NCBI GenBank assembly: GCA_050951845.1
Contig: JBMNJV010000004.1
Location: 248,001 to 312,000 of the forward strand
Length of the DNA stretch: 64,000 bases
DNA from: UBA5436 sp050951845
GTDB lineage: Bacteria; Bacillota; Clostridia; Saccharofermentanales; DTU023
Direction: 5' to 3'
In this document: positions 36,072 to 45,029 of the stretch, one piece after another
Numbering within the stretch: position 1 is the first letter of the stretch
How the letters are laid out: every line of letters begins with the position of its first letter
Notes under the pieces: generated by a model
Told to the model about the DNA's origin: nothing
The model's database searches: none
What the model saw: only the letters and a program-made list of their open reading frames with translations
Position numbers and translations under genes: made by a program

Positions 36072-36268
36072 TAATTATACAATATATATGCAATAATACT
36101 TGCTGTTACAGTATTATAGCTTCTCAATTTGCATCAAAAAAGATAGCAATTTTCCCCAAAATAAAAATTTGAACTGTTTTATTTTTTATGATGTTGACTT
36201 TATGCCGTAAATGTTAAATAAATATGTCGAAAAATGATACTCTATGTAGCAAAACATGATACAATCTA

Positions 36269-36311
36269 TTAATATAAATATATAGATTATAAAAAACTAT
36301 ATTTATATTAA
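36269..36311 (+). repeat. Perfect 14-bp inverted repeat, 15-base loop
   Basis: Positions 36269-36282 are the exact reverse complement of 36298-36311 (arm TTAATATAAATATA). All-AT composition makes it weak as an RNA hairpin but plausible as a protein-binding palindrome. Confidence 0.75.
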
Positions 36312-36320
36312 TGTATAAAA

Positions 36321-36345
36321 ATCAAAACAAAATATTTGTTTTGAT
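36321..36345 (+). repeat. Perfect 11-bp hairpin, 3-base loop, before the peptide-binding protein gene
   Basis: ATCAAAACAAA (36321-36331) pairs exactly with TTTGTTTTGAT (36335-36345) around the loop ATA. It lies just upstream of the AGAGGTGG ribosome binding site and could act as an operator or an RNA structure affecting translation. Confidence 0.75.
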
Positions 36346-36374
36346 TAAATATTAAAATGAGAGGTGGAAGGGAA

Positions 36375-37994
36375 ATGAAAAGAATTTTAGTATTCATCTT
36401 AAGCATAATCATGGTGCTTTCTTTAGTAACAGCTTGTTCAGGTTCCGATTCAAAAGAGACTGAGAAGAAAGAAGATACAAAAGAAGCGGCTGATGAGCAA
36501 AAGAGCGAAAAAAGTTCCGCTGCGGGTGCAAAGGAAACGTTAATTATCGGTACGGAAGAGGATATCAATAATTTGAATCTTCAGCAGCAAAAGACGGCCA
36601 ACAATAATATTATTTTAAAGACGACCCATCAAACTCTGGTTTTCTTTAATAATGATCCGAATGCTGAAACCAGATTTGATCCGGGTTTGGCAACAGAATG
36701 GGAATTTATTGATGATACCCACATTCGTTTTAAGTTACGTGAAGACGTTCACTTTAACGATGAGGAAAAAACTCCTTTTACGGCTGAAGATGCAAAGTTT
36801 ACTTTAGACATGGCGGTAAGCGATGATTCAATGGTTCAGAGTATCTTGAACGGCTATGTCAGCAGTACAGTAGAGGACGATTATACATTGAATATAGAAA
36901 TAGAAAGCTATAATAATGAATTTGTAGCATCGTTATCATCGGTACCTATTTCTATTCAATCTAAAAAAGCTTGGGAAAGCGGTATGGAAGAGCCATGGTA
37001 TATCGGCACAGGTCCTTATAAATTTGAAAAATGGGAAGAAGGCGTAGTTTGTCGTCTTGCCAAGGTTGATGATTACTGGGGTAATGATCTGCCTGCCGAA
37101 GATGTTTTCTCCGCCGGCGTTGCTGAAGCAATTGAATTCAGACCATATCTGGAAGCTTCTTCACGCGTAATCGCTTTGCAGAATGGTGAAATCGATGTCT
37201 GTATTAATCCTCCCATGAATGAACTGCAATATCTTGAAGAAGATGACAATATTACAGTTCATGAACAGCAGGGTACCAGATTATTTTATTTCGGTTTCAA
37301 TGTCCAAAAAGAACCTTGGGATAACGAAACTCTGCGCCAAGCAGTATCTTGTGCCATCAATCGAGAAGACGTGTTAACAGTCGCTCTTGACGGTAAAGGC
37401 ACATTGCAAAAAACTATTTTGAATCGTGGTCTCTGGGGATTCTATGATGATATGGAAGGCTTTACTTTTGATGTGGAGCGTGCCAAAGAATTAATGGCTG
37501 AGGCCGGATATCCTGATGGCGGAATTGAAACCAGCTTAACTTTCCCGACAAGCGGTGCTTATGCGAATATTGCCACGGTCATCCAGTCAAATCTTGCTGA
37601 AATCGGCATTAATGTCAGTTTGAATCCGATGGAAGAAGCTACTTTGAAAGAATCCTGTGTCAATGGTGAACATGAATTATTCCTCTGGCGCTGGAATGAA
37701 GACTCAAAAGTGGATTTTGTATACAGAGATTTGTTCTATACAGGAATCACGTCAAACTACCATCACTATGCAGATCCATATGCCGATGAATTGATTGATA
37801 TTGTTGCAACTGAGAAAGATCAAGATAAACGTGCGGCAGCAAGTACTGAATTACAAGAATATTTAGTTAATGCTTCACCTCAGGTACCTCTTTATATCGC
37901 CAATCTTGTTATTGCATATAACAAGAATTTACAGGGTCAATATTTCTACGGAGGCGGCAATCACAACTGGTCAAGAGCCTATATCGCTGAGTAA
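36375..37994 (+). CDS. Oligopeptide/dipeptide ABC transporter substrate-binding lipoprotein (family 5)
   Basis: This lipid-anchored extracellular binding protein delivers peptides to the permeases encoded downstream. The signal peptide ends in LSLVTAC (lipobox), followed by an acidic/Lys linker. The mature domain has DPGLATEWEFIDDTHIRFKL, EDVHFNDEEKTPFTAEDAKF, YIGTGPYKFEKWEEG and LRQAVSCAINRE, all family 5 (OppA/DppA) traits. ATG 36375 is chosen because AGAGGTGGAAGGG precedes it; an earlier in-frame start at 36357 would place the ribosome binding site inside the coding region. It is 539 residues. Exact peptide preference cannot be read from sequence. Confidence 0.93.
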   Translation: MKRILVFILSIIMVLSLVTACSGSDSKETEKKEDTKEAADEQKSEKSSAAGAKETLIIGTEEDINNLNLQQQKTANNNIILKTTHQTLVFFNNDPNAETRFDPGLATEWEFIDDTHIRFKLREDVHFNDEEKTPFTAEDAKFTLDMAVSDDSMVQSILNGYVSSTVEDDYTLNIEIESYNNEFVASLSSVPISIQSKKAWESGMEEPWYIGTGPYKFEKWEEGVVCRLAKVDDYWGNDLPAEDVFSAGVAEAIEFRPYLEASSRVIALQNGEIDVCINPPMNELQYLEEDDNITVHEQQGTRLFYFGFNVQKEPWDNETLRQAVSCAINREDVLTVALDGKGTLQKTILNRGLWGFYDDMEGFTFDVERAKELMAEAGYPDGGIETSLTFPTSGAYANIATVIQSNLAEIGINVSLNPMEEATLKESCVNGEHELFLWRWNEDSKVDFVYRDLFYTGITSNYHHYADPYADELIDIVATEKDQDKRAAASTELQEYLVNASPQVPLYIANLVIAYNKNLQGQYFYGGGNHNWSRAYIAE

Positions 37995-38028
37995 TTAAAT
38001 GCCAAATAATAACGGCATCTGTTAATTC

Positions 38029-38067
38029 GTGAAAAGGTGACGCTTAATTTCAGCGACACCTTTTCAC
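38029..38067 (+). terminator. Long hairpin between the binding-protein and permease genes
   Basis: GTGAAAAGGTG (38029-38039) pairs with CACCTTTTCAC (38057-38067), extended inward by CGCT/AGCG after an A-A mismatch. No clean T-run follows. It could stabilise the 3' end of the binding-protein mRNA or act as a leaky terminator, so that the binding protein is made in excess over the membrane subunits. Confidence 0.6.
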
Positions 38068-38113
38068 ATAAGTTTTAGTTATTCTGAAATACTAAGGAAC
38101 AGGAGCATAAAAA

Positions 38114-39049
38114 ATGATACGTTATATTATTAAACGCTTACTCATGTTGATTCCCGTCATCCTGATCACATCATTCATAATTTTCTGGGCAATGAGTCTT
38201 ACAGGCGGTAATCCGGCTCAAATGATTGCAGGAGATGATGCAACTAAAGAACAAATAGAAGCAATCGAAGAAGAATTAGGCTTAAATGATCCTTTCATGG
38301 TGAGATATTTCAATTATATGAAAGGTATTGTTACAGGAGATATGGGGGTATCATACGTCACGGGTAACGATGTGTTTGTCACCTTTATGGATAAATTGCC
38401 AAATACCCTGATGTTGGGAGGTGCTGCGATTTTAATTGCAATTGTCATCGCTTTACCTCTGGGAATTTATACGGCTATTCAGCATAATACCTGGAAAGAT
38501 ACTGCAGGCATGATTTTTGCTTTATTCGGTACATCCATGCCTAACTTTTGGTTGGGTTTAATGTTGATCCTGGTTTTCTCGCTGGGTTTAGGCTGGTTTC
38601 CGTCAGGTGGTAAATCGGACTTTTCCAGTCTTGTTTTGCCTTCGATGACTGTAGGTTTGGGTCTTGCTGCTTTGATTACCAGAACCACACGTTCCGCCAT
38701 GTTAGATGTTATGCGCCAGGATTATATGACAACTGCCAGTGCCAAAGGTTGTTCTGAACGTCGGGTTATTTTCACCCATGGCCTGAAAAATGCATTGATT
38801 CCGATCATAACCGCTATCGGACTTCAAATGTCGCTTGTCATAACAGGCTCTGTCTTAGCGGAAACTGTTTTTTCCTGGCCGGGTATCGGACGTTTAGTTT
38901 ATGATTCAATCGCTAAACGGGATACTCCGATGGTTACAGGATCAATTATTCTAAGTTCGGCTTTAATGTTGATTATTAATCTGATTGTCGATTTGATTTA
39001 CGCCTTCTTTGATCCGCGGATCAAGGCACAGTATAGCAGAAAGGGTTAG
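38114..39049 (+). CDS. Peptide ABC transporter permease (OppB/DppB type)
   Basis: This is an inner-membrane permease, 311 residues, with about six membrane segments. The first starts at residue 9, and the large extracellular loop contains NDPFMVRYFNYMKGIVTGDMG. The EAA loop that docks the ATPase is TASAKGCSERRVIFTHGLKN, and the closing VFSWPGIGRLVYDSI is typical of OppB/DppB. The partner permease begins six bases after its stop codon. Confidence 0.94.
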   Translation: MIRYIIKRLLMLIPVILITSFIIFWAMSLTGGNPAQMIAGDDATKEQIEAIEEELGLNDPFMVRYFNYMKGIVTGDMGVSYVTGNDVFVTFMDKLPNTLMLGGAAILIAIVIALPLGIYTAIQHNTWKDTAGMIFALFGTSMPNFWLGLMLILVFSLGLGWFPSGGKSDFSSLVLPSMTVGLGLAALITRTTRSAMLDVMRQDYMTTASAKGCSERRVIFTHGLKNALIPIITAIGLQMSLVITGSVLAETVFSWPGIGRLVYDSIAKRDTPMVTGSIILSSALMLIINLIVDLIYAFFDPRIKAQYSRKG

Positions 39050-39055
39050 GAAGAT

Positions 39056-39931
39056 ATGAAAGAGCAAAATCAAACAATCAAGCGGAAATCCCTGGCTCAG
39101 GAAACTTGGAGTAGGCTGATCAAAAATAAAGGTGCGGTTATCGGTATGATTTTCCTAATAGTTTTAATTGTTTCCGCTTTATTGGCACCGGTTATTTTTG
39201 ATTATGAGACAGATATCATAGCACAAGATATTCCTAATCGTTTACAACCTCCCAGCGGTAAGAATTGGTTCGGTACCGATGAAGTCGGACGCGACTTATT
39301 TGCCAGGGTTGTCTACGGTGCACGCTATTCATTAGCGATCGGTATCGGTGCTGTTGCCTTAGGTTTAGTTGTCGGAACTATTGTCGGTTCAATTGCGGGA
39401 TTTTATGGCGGGGTTATCGATGTAATTTTAATGCGTGCCATTGATATTTTTTATTCGATACCGAATATTATGACCGCAGTAGTTATCGTATCAGTTCTGG
39501 GAACCAGTACGGTGAACTTGATTATCGCCTTGGCATTCTCATGTGCCAGTTCTTTCGGCAGAATTGTGCGGGCTCAGGTTATGACTATCCGCAATCAGGA
39601 ATATGTAGAGTCGGCGTATGCAATAGGACTTCCTACCTGGAAAATAATAAGCAAACACATTTTGCCGAACTGTCTTTCGCCTATTATTGTTCAAATTACC
39701 TTGTTAATCGGATCAACTATTATTTCAGCTTCTTCTTTAAGTTTTTTAGGCATCGGTATACCTGCACCAAGTCCGGAATGGGGCGCCTTGTTATCAGCAG
39801 GCAGACAATTTATCAGAAGTTCCGGCTATTTATGTGTTATTCCCGGTTTAGCCGTCATGCTTACCGTATTAGCTCTGAACTTATTAGGAGACGGCTTACG
39901 TGATGCTCTCGATCCTAAGCTGAGAAAATAA
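39056..39931 (+). CDS. Peptide ABC transporter permease (OppC/DppC type)
   Basis: This is the second permease, 291 residues. An N-terminal OppC_N segment with one membrane helix (NKGAVIGMIFLIVLIVSALL) is followed by WFGTDEVGRDLFARVVYGAR, the OppC hallmark. The EAA loop is YAIGLPTWKIISKHILPNC, with the ending FLGIGIPAPSPEWGALLSAG. It is co-transcribed with the OppB-type gene. Confidence 0.95.
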   Translation: MKEQNQTIKRKSLAQETWSRLIKNKGAVIGMIFLIVLIVSALLAPVIFDYETDIIAQDIPNRLQPPSGKNWFGTDEVGRDLFARVVYGARYSLAIGIGAVALGLVVGTIVGSIAGFYGGVIDVILMRAIDIFYSIPNIMTAVVIVSVLGTSTVNLIIALAFSCASSFGRIVRAQVMTIRNQEYVESAYAIGLPTWKIISKHILPNCLSPIIVQITLLIGSTIISASSLSFLGIGIPAPSPEWGALLSAGRQFIRSSGYLCVIPGLAVMLTVLALNLLGDGLRDALDPKLRK

Positions 39932-39985
39932 TTAAATGCAGAACACAAAAGCAAGAGAATTATGATGTTTAAGTAGGAGATGAAT

Positions 39986-41062
39986 GTGGATAATAAAATA
40001 AAAAAAGTCATTGAAAATATTGAAAATCCAATTAATCAGGATTTGAACAATGAGGATTTCAATGCTGAAGAATTAATTTTGAATTTAAAAAATCTTGTAG
40101 TCACTTACGAAACCGAAGATGTTGTTGTGCATGCTGTTAATAATATAGATTTGCAAATCGGCAAAAGCCAGACTCTGGGCTTAGTAGGTGAAACGGGAGC
40201 AGGCAAAACAACAACGGCAAGGGCTATTTTAAATCTGGTGCCGGATCCGCCGGGTATTATTAAAGATGGAGAAATCTATCTTGACGGAGTTGATGTTCTG
40301 AAGTTGAATAAAAAGGAATTAGAGAATATTCGCGGTAATGATGTAGCCATGATTTTTCAAGATCCGATGACCGCTTTGAATCCGGTTATGACGGTAGGGG
40401 AACAAATTGGTGAAAGTATTATCCTTCATCAAAATGTATCCAAACAGGAAGCTTTGGAAAAAACCAAGGAAATGCTTAATATGGTTGGAATTCCGGAAGA
40501 CAGAGTTAATGAATATCCCCATCAGTTTTCCGGTGGTATGAAACAACGTGTAGTCATCGCAATCGCTCTGGCTTGTGAACCTAAACTGTTAATCGCAGAT
40601 GAGCCGACAACCGCTCTGGATGTTACAATTCAGGCACAGGTTTTAGATTTAATCAGTGAATTAATTCATAAACAGGGAATGTCAATGCTGATGATCACTC
40701 ATGATCTTGGTGTAGTTGCAGAAATTTGCGAATATGTTGCAGTTATGTATGCAGGAAGAATTGTAGAATATGGTACAGCGGACGCTGTATTTAATCACAC
40801 ATTGCATCCGTATACGGAAGGTCTGTTTGATTCTCTGCCCAATTTAAAAGAACAGGGAGAAGAACTTATTCCGATTAAAGGTTTGATGCCGGATCCTGCA
40901 AATTTACCTCCGGGTTGTACATTTGCCGAGCGTTGTCCATATGCTAGGGAAGAGTGTTCGGAAATTATTCCCGAATTGGAAGCGTTAGATGCCAATGGTA
41001 ATCACAAAGTTGCCTGTATTGCATATCAAGATCCGGATTTTAGATTAAGGAGGAATAGTTAA
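39986..41062 (+). CDS. oppD: Peptide ABC transporter ATP-binding protein OppD/DppD
   Basis: This ATPase energises the importer. Walker A is GETGAGKTTT (near residue 69), signature YPHQFSGGMKQRV, Walker B LLIADEPTTALD. The C-terminal oligopeptide extension with cysteines (GCTFAERCPYAREEC) may hold an iron-sulfur site, as proposed for related proteins. A start at GTG 39986 is preferred over ATG 39980, because AGGAG (39975-39979) touches the ATG directly but is six bases from the GTG. The first 30 residues, Asn/Glu-rich, are longer than usual. Its stop codon overlaps the oppF start (TAATG). Confidence 0.94.
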   Translation: MDNKIKKVIENIENPINQDLNNEDFNAEELILNLKNLVVTYETEDVVVHAVNNIDLQIGKSQTLGLVGETGAGKTTTARAILNLVPDPPGIIKDGEIYLDGVDVLKLNKKELENIRGNDVAMIFQDPMTALNPVMTVGEQIGESIILHQNVSKQEALEKTKEMLNMVGIPEDRVNEYPHQFSGGMKQRVVIAIALACEPKLLIADEPTTALDVTIQAQVLDLISELIHKQGMSMLMITHDLGVVAEICEYVAVMYAGRIVEYGTADAVFNHTLHPYTEGLFDSLPNLKEQGEELIPIKGLMPDPANLPPGCTFAERCPYAREECSEIIPELEALDANGNHKVACIAYQDPDFRLRRNS

Positions 41063-42021
41063 TGAGTAAAGTATTACTTGAGGTTAAAAACCTGACGAAA
41101 TATTTCACTACTCCTGCAGGACCCCTACATGCTGTTGACGGAGTTAACTTTAAGGTTGAAGAAGGAAAAACTTTGGGTATAGTAGGTGAATCAGGCTGCG
41201 GTAAATCGACAACCGGTCGCTGCATTCTAAAATTGATCAACCCGACTTCAGGTCAAATTGTTTTTGACGGTCAGGATATAACTGATTTTTCACGCAAGAA
41301 AATGAGAAATCTCCGCCAGGAAATGCAAATGATTTTTCAAGATCCTTTTTCTTCGTTAGATCCGAGGCAAACAGTCAGTCAACTAATCAGTGAACCGATA
41401 ATTGAACATAAATTACTGAAAAAAGGCAAAGAGATTGAAAACAGAACAACTGAATTAATGGAAATAGTTGGTCTGGCAGAAAGATATGTTAATTCCTATC
41501 CTCATGAATTAGACGGAGGCAGACGTCAACGTATCGGTATTGCACGCGCCTTATCGGTAAAACCTAAATTGATAATCTGTGATGAACCGGTTTCAGCTCT
41601 TGATGTTTCAATTCAGGCTCAAATTCTCAATCTCTTAAAAAAATTACAAAAAGAGATGGGGCTTACATATGTCTTTATCACTCACGATTTATCAGTGGTT
41701 AAATATTTTTCAGATGATATTGCTGTAATGTATCTTGGACAAATGGTTGAGAAAGCATCCAGCAAGGATTTGTTTCAAAAGCCGATGCATCCGTATACTC
41801 AGGCATTATTGTCCGCTATTCCTTTACCGGTTGTCGGTCCTAAGAGAGAAAAACGCAAGTTAATCAAAGGAGAAGTTACTTCGCCTGTCAATCTGCCTGA
41901 TGAGTGCCGATTTGCACCGCGTTGTGAATTAGCTTCGGAAATCTGTTTAGAAAGAAATCCGGAATTAATTGAAGTTGAGCCTGATCATTTTGTTGCTTGC
42001 AGCAAATGTTGCCGGTCCTGA
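41062..42021 (+). CDS. oppF: Peptide ABC transporter ATP-binding protein OppF/DppF
   Basis: This is the second ATPase of the heterodimeric motor, 319 residues. Walker A GESGCGKSTTGRC is near residue 42. The signature reads YPHELDGGRRQRIG, a variant common in clostridial DppF-like proteins. Walker B is LIICDEPVSALDVS. The C-terminal cysteine motif is CRFAPRCELASEIC. An AAGGAGG site lies in the end of oppD. The operon ends at the terminator 42050-42088. Confidence 0.95.
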   Translation: MSKVLLEVKNLTKYFTTPAGPLHAVDGVNFKVEEGKTLGIVGESGCGKSTTGRCILKLINPTSGQIVFDGQDITDFSRKKMRNLRQEMQMIFQDPFSSLDPRQTVSQLISEPIIEHKLLKKGKEIENRTTELMEIVGLAERYVNSYPHELDGGRRQRIGIARALSVKPKLIICDEPVSALDVSIQAQILNLLKKLQKEMGLTYVFITHDLSVVKYFSDDIAVMYLGQMVEKASSKDLFQKPMHPYTQALLSAIPLPVVGPKREKRKLIKGEVTSPVNLPDECRFAPRCELASEICLERNPELIEVEPDHFVACSKCCRS

Positions 42022-42049
42022 GAAAACTACTTTCATTTTCCGAGTGAGT

Positions 42050-42088
42050 TGTAAAATAAACTGAAATAATATTTCAGTTTATTTTGCA
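42050..42088. terminator. Bidirectional terminator between oppF and the lipid kinase gene
   Basis: A 15-bp perfect stem (42053-42067 pairs with 42071-42085), extendable to 18 pairs with one wobble, has a 3-base loop. A-rich and T-rich arms give a U-tract on both strands. It lies between two genes that converge (oppF ends at 42021, the minus-strand gene ends at 42138). Confidence 0.88.
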
Positions 42089-42137
42089 ATTAAAGAAGAG
42101 GGAAGCCCGGACCCATTATTACTAAACTAAAGCCATA

Positions 42138-43160
42138 TTATTCTATTATTGAAGATTTATCTGTAATAAGCCTTTGTGAGTAGTCTCCGACAAAAGCAAA
42201 CGGGATGATTTGAGGAATAACGTCAATTTGTAAATGCTCAGTTTCAAAAATAACTCCGTCAAAGTTGCCGATAAAAGCTTTACCGTCAGCTGCTCTGACT
42301 GAAATTTTATTAATCAAACCCATATTAATCTTATCTTTTTGATTTTCAATTGAACCGTTTTTATAATGGATTGCCAATTTAGCAAATTGTAAGTGACTAA
42401 ACTTTGGAGCGATTACATAATTCAACAGATTATCTTGCAGATCACAGCTGGGTGCAGGATTAAAACCGTTGCCGTAAAAACCGCCGTTGCAAAAAGCGGC
42501 CAACAGACTATCAATCTGATGATTTTTACCTTGAAAAGAAAAAATGTATTCTCTGGTATGCAAAGCGAAAAAATGTTTCAAGACTGCAAATGTATAAGCA
42601 GAGCCTTTGAGCCAAGGGAATTTGTGTAAATAGTGAAAAGCAGTATTCAAAATTTCTGTATCAAGTCCGATGCTTGCAACATTCATGACATAAGTTGATT
42701 GAATTAATGCCAAATCATCATTGAAAATTGTATCCGGACCATCTCCCATAAGCTGTAAATCTCCGGTAAGTAGTAAAAGATCAATCGGAGCAATTTTCAG
42801 TTGAGCTAAATCATTTAAAAAATTATCCAAATTAAATTTTTTATAATGTATTTTACAAAAATCATTTGCCGTACCGAAGGGAAGAACACCCAGGGCTGTC
42901 TTTGCCCGTAAATTAGCGATGACATTAGTGGCTTCGTTAATGCTGCCATCTCCTCCGGCAACAAAAATAATTCCTTGTTCATCAAATTTGAGAACAAAAT
43001 CTCTGACTAATTCTTTTAAATGATCGGCATGCTGAGTAATTAAGTAATATATATCGAGGTGGTTCCGATTAATATTAGAAAAATTCTTGATCTTGTTAAT
43101 GACCTCTTTGCGGACTTTAGCCTCACGATTACTAAAAAGGAATAACACATGTTCTCTCAT
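42138..43160 (-). CDS. Diacylglycerol kinase family lipid kinase (YegS/DagK-like)
   Basis: This soluble lipid kinase has the DAGK catalytic fold. The nucleotide loop GIIFVAGGDGSINEATNV (near residues 60-75) and LPFGTANDFCKIHY (near 91) are diagnostic. The C-terminal beta-rich domain has FCNGGFYGNGFNPAPSCDLQDN, matching the usual GGG/P-rich block. The protein is 340 residues, longer than the usual 290-310, because of an inserted stretch around 125-175. The substrate may be diacylglycerol, returning it to phosphatidate, which would link to cdsA; other lipids are possible. Confidence 0.88.
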   Translation of the reverse strand: MREHVLFLFSNREAKVRKEVINKIKNFSNINRNHLDIYYLITQHADHLKELVRDFVLKFDEQGIIFVAGGDGSINEATNVIANLRAKTALGVLPFGTANDFCKIHYKKFNLDNFLNDLAQLKIAPIDLLLLTGDLQLMGDGPDTIFNDDLALIQSTYVMNVASIGLDTEILNTAFHYLHKFPWLKGSAYTFAVLKHFFALHTREYIFSFQGKNHQIDSLLAAFCNGGFYGNGFNPAPSCDLQDNLLNYVIAPKFSHLQFAKLAIHYKNGSIENQKDKINMGLINKISVRAADGKAFIGNFDGVIFETEHLQIDVIPQIIPFAFVGDYSQRLITDKSSIIE

Positions 43161-43505
43161 TGATTGTGCTCTTCTTTCAATTTATCTGTTTAGTTAATAA
43201 TAACATTATTTGTAATGAAATATTATTATGAATTATTATTATAATATTTTTAAATGATTATTTCTTAAACGATTCATTGGTATATTTTACTAGCCAAGAG
43301 GATATTTGTTAAAATATATAAAATAATTAAGAAAAATTGGATATTTAATATACTTTTTAAATTGTTATGCTAGAGATAGAGTTGCGAATAAAGATTTAAG
43401 GCAAAGATTTCTTACTCTATTGATATTAGTATAAAAACGATCAATAAATCAGATATAATAATCTGAATTGAATTATTAAATAATAGACAAGGATTATTTT
43501 TATTA
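43161..43505. other. AT-rich gap between divergent lipid kinase and FemX-like genes
   Basis: These 345 bases serve both divergent genes. A possible plus-strand -35 TTGATA (43420-43425) has only a poor -10 after it. A palindrome TCAGAT-ATAATA-ATCTGA (43449-43466) contains TATAAT and could be an operator on the promoter of the FemX-like gene. Nothing else was recognised. Confidence 0.45.
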
Positions 43506-44756
43506 ATGGAACTGATAGAAATAAGTAAACAACAATTCTCGGATTATACAAACAATTTTGAAAATGTATATTTTACTCATATCTCCGGTATGGAAAAAGT
43601 ACTTGCTTTAAGAGGATATGAATACATTTACTTAGGTTTAACTGATGAACAGCGTAATTTGCACGGTGTAACCGTATTAACCAAAATGAATTTGCGCTTA
43701 GGTTATACTTTTGATGTGAAATTAAGTCCGAAATGTAATGATTTATCGGATCAAAAGCTTCTGGTGACATGGCTCAGTGAACTGAAAAAATATGCTAAAG
43801 AACGTGGAGCGTTAGATTTATATGTTGCACCTGATTTGCCGCACAAAATTGTAACAGATAATCAAATTATCACCGACCTGAATCATCAAATTACAGAATT
43901 GATTTGTGCTAACGATTTTTCCCATAAAATATTGGATCAGGGAATTGATCCGATGTTTGAAAATTGGGCATATAAGAAAGATCTTGTCGGATTGACAGAA
44001 GAATCTCTATGGGATTCTTATGCCAATAATGCTCGCTATTCGATTACGAATGCTCAAAAATATGGTATTCAAGTCAGACAATTGGACTATGATGAACTGA
44101 ACAAGTTTAAATTGCTTACACAACATACTGCGGATAGAGTCGGGTATAATGATAAAACTCTGGAATATTATCAAATTGCATATAAAAATATCGGAGAAAG
44201 AGTTAAGTTTTGGATAGCAGAAGTAGATTTCCGGAAATACCGGGATAATTTAAAGAAAATCAGAGATGATCTGCAAGATCAAATTGATGAGATAGATGTT
44301 CACTTGGAAAAATTCCCAAATAGTAAAAAGAAACTAAATCAAAAAAGGGAATTTGAATCACAAATCGCTGCTCAAGAAGCCAGAATAGAAGAAGCGGAGC
44401 AGTGGATGGATAATGCTCCCAATCAATCGGATGCTACAATCTTAGCCGGCGGAATGTTCTTGTATACAGACAATGAAATATATTATACATTGTCCGGATC
44501 ATATGATTATTACAGTAAGCTGAATGCGTCATTTTTAATTCAGCATCATGTAATGAGTGAAGCCGTACGCAACGGAATTCCGACTTATAATTTTTTGGGA
44601 ATCGAAGGTGACTTTTCCGGTAAGGATACGGTTTACGAATTTAAAAAATCTTTCAACGGATATGCTGAACAAAAAATCGGAAATTTTCATTGGGTTGCCC
44701 AACCGATAAAATTTAAGATTATAAATTTTCTTAAAAAAATACTTGGTCGAAATTAA
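43506..44756 (+). CDS. FemABX/MurM-like peptidoglycan peptidyltransferase
   Basis: This belongs to the Fem family, which adds amino acids from aminoacyl-tRNA to the lysine side chain of lipid-linked peptidoglycan precursors. It has the two GNAT-like halves. A charged coiled-coil arm at about 241-300 (KIRDDLQDQIDEIDVHLEKF onward) corresponds to the tRNA-binding helical arm of FemA/FemX. The end has GKDTVYEFKKSFNGYAEQ, the family's C-terminal block. At 416 residues it matches MurM/FemX. It is monocistronic. Which bridge residue it adds cannot be told. Confidence 0.9.
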   Translation: MELIEISKQQFSDYTNNFENVYFTHISGMEKVLALRGYEYIYLGLTDEQRNLHGVTVLTKMNLRLGYTFDVKLSPKCNDLSDQKLLVTWLSELKKYAKERGALDLYVAPDLPHKIVTDNQIITDLNHQITELICANDFSHKILDQGIDPMFENWAYKKDLVGLTEESLWDSYANNARYSITNAQKYGIQVRQLDYDELNKFKLLTQHTADRVGYNDKTLEYYQIAYKNIGERVKFWIAEVDFRKYRDNLKKIRDDLQDQIDEIDVHLEKFPNSKKKLNQKREFESQIAAQEARIEEAEQWMDNAPNQSDATILAGGMFLYTDNEIYYTLSGSYDYYSKLNASFLIQHHVMSEAVRNGIPTYNFLGIEGDFSGKDTVYEFKKSFNGYAEQKIGNFHWVAQPIKFKIINFLKKILGRN

Positions 44757-44820
44757 ATTTCAGTTCTTGATGTTCTAAGAATATATCAAAAAAATAACAT
44801 CCAGCATGTAATCTAACAAA

Positions 44821-44856
44821 TTGAACTTCGCAAAATAATAATTTTACGAAGTTCGA
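44821..44856 (+). terminator. Hairpin after the FemX-like gene
   Basis: TTGAACTTCG (44821-44830) pairs with CGAAGTTCGA (44847-44856), with one weak outer pair. The stem continues inward as AAAAT/ATTTT past a mismatch. The T-run after it is poor on either strand. It is probably an end-of-transcript structure. Confidence 0.4.
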
Positions 44857-45029
44857 TAGAGAATTTAAGCCGAAATAAAGTTAAAGCTGATTTTAATTTT
44901 ATTTACTGAGAAATTTTGGAGAAATTAATTAAACATCTGCCTTTTAAGATCAACGGACTACATCTGATCGTTTTGCAGAAAATATTTGTTCTGATTAATG
45001 TTATGAAATTTGTTATTTCTTCTGTAGTT

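Larger units (their letters stand above)
36048..36374 (+). promoter_or_regulatory. Leader region of the peptide transporter operon
   Basis: This 327-base AT-rich gap lies between the Nudix gene and the peptide-binding lipoprotein gene. A possible -35 TTGACT is at 36194-36199, with only a poor -10 (AATAAA) 17 bases on. Two perfect inverted repeats follow at 36269-36311 and 36321-36345. The second ends 29 bases before the start codon. No small reading frame or known riboswitch was recognised. Confidence 0.5.
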
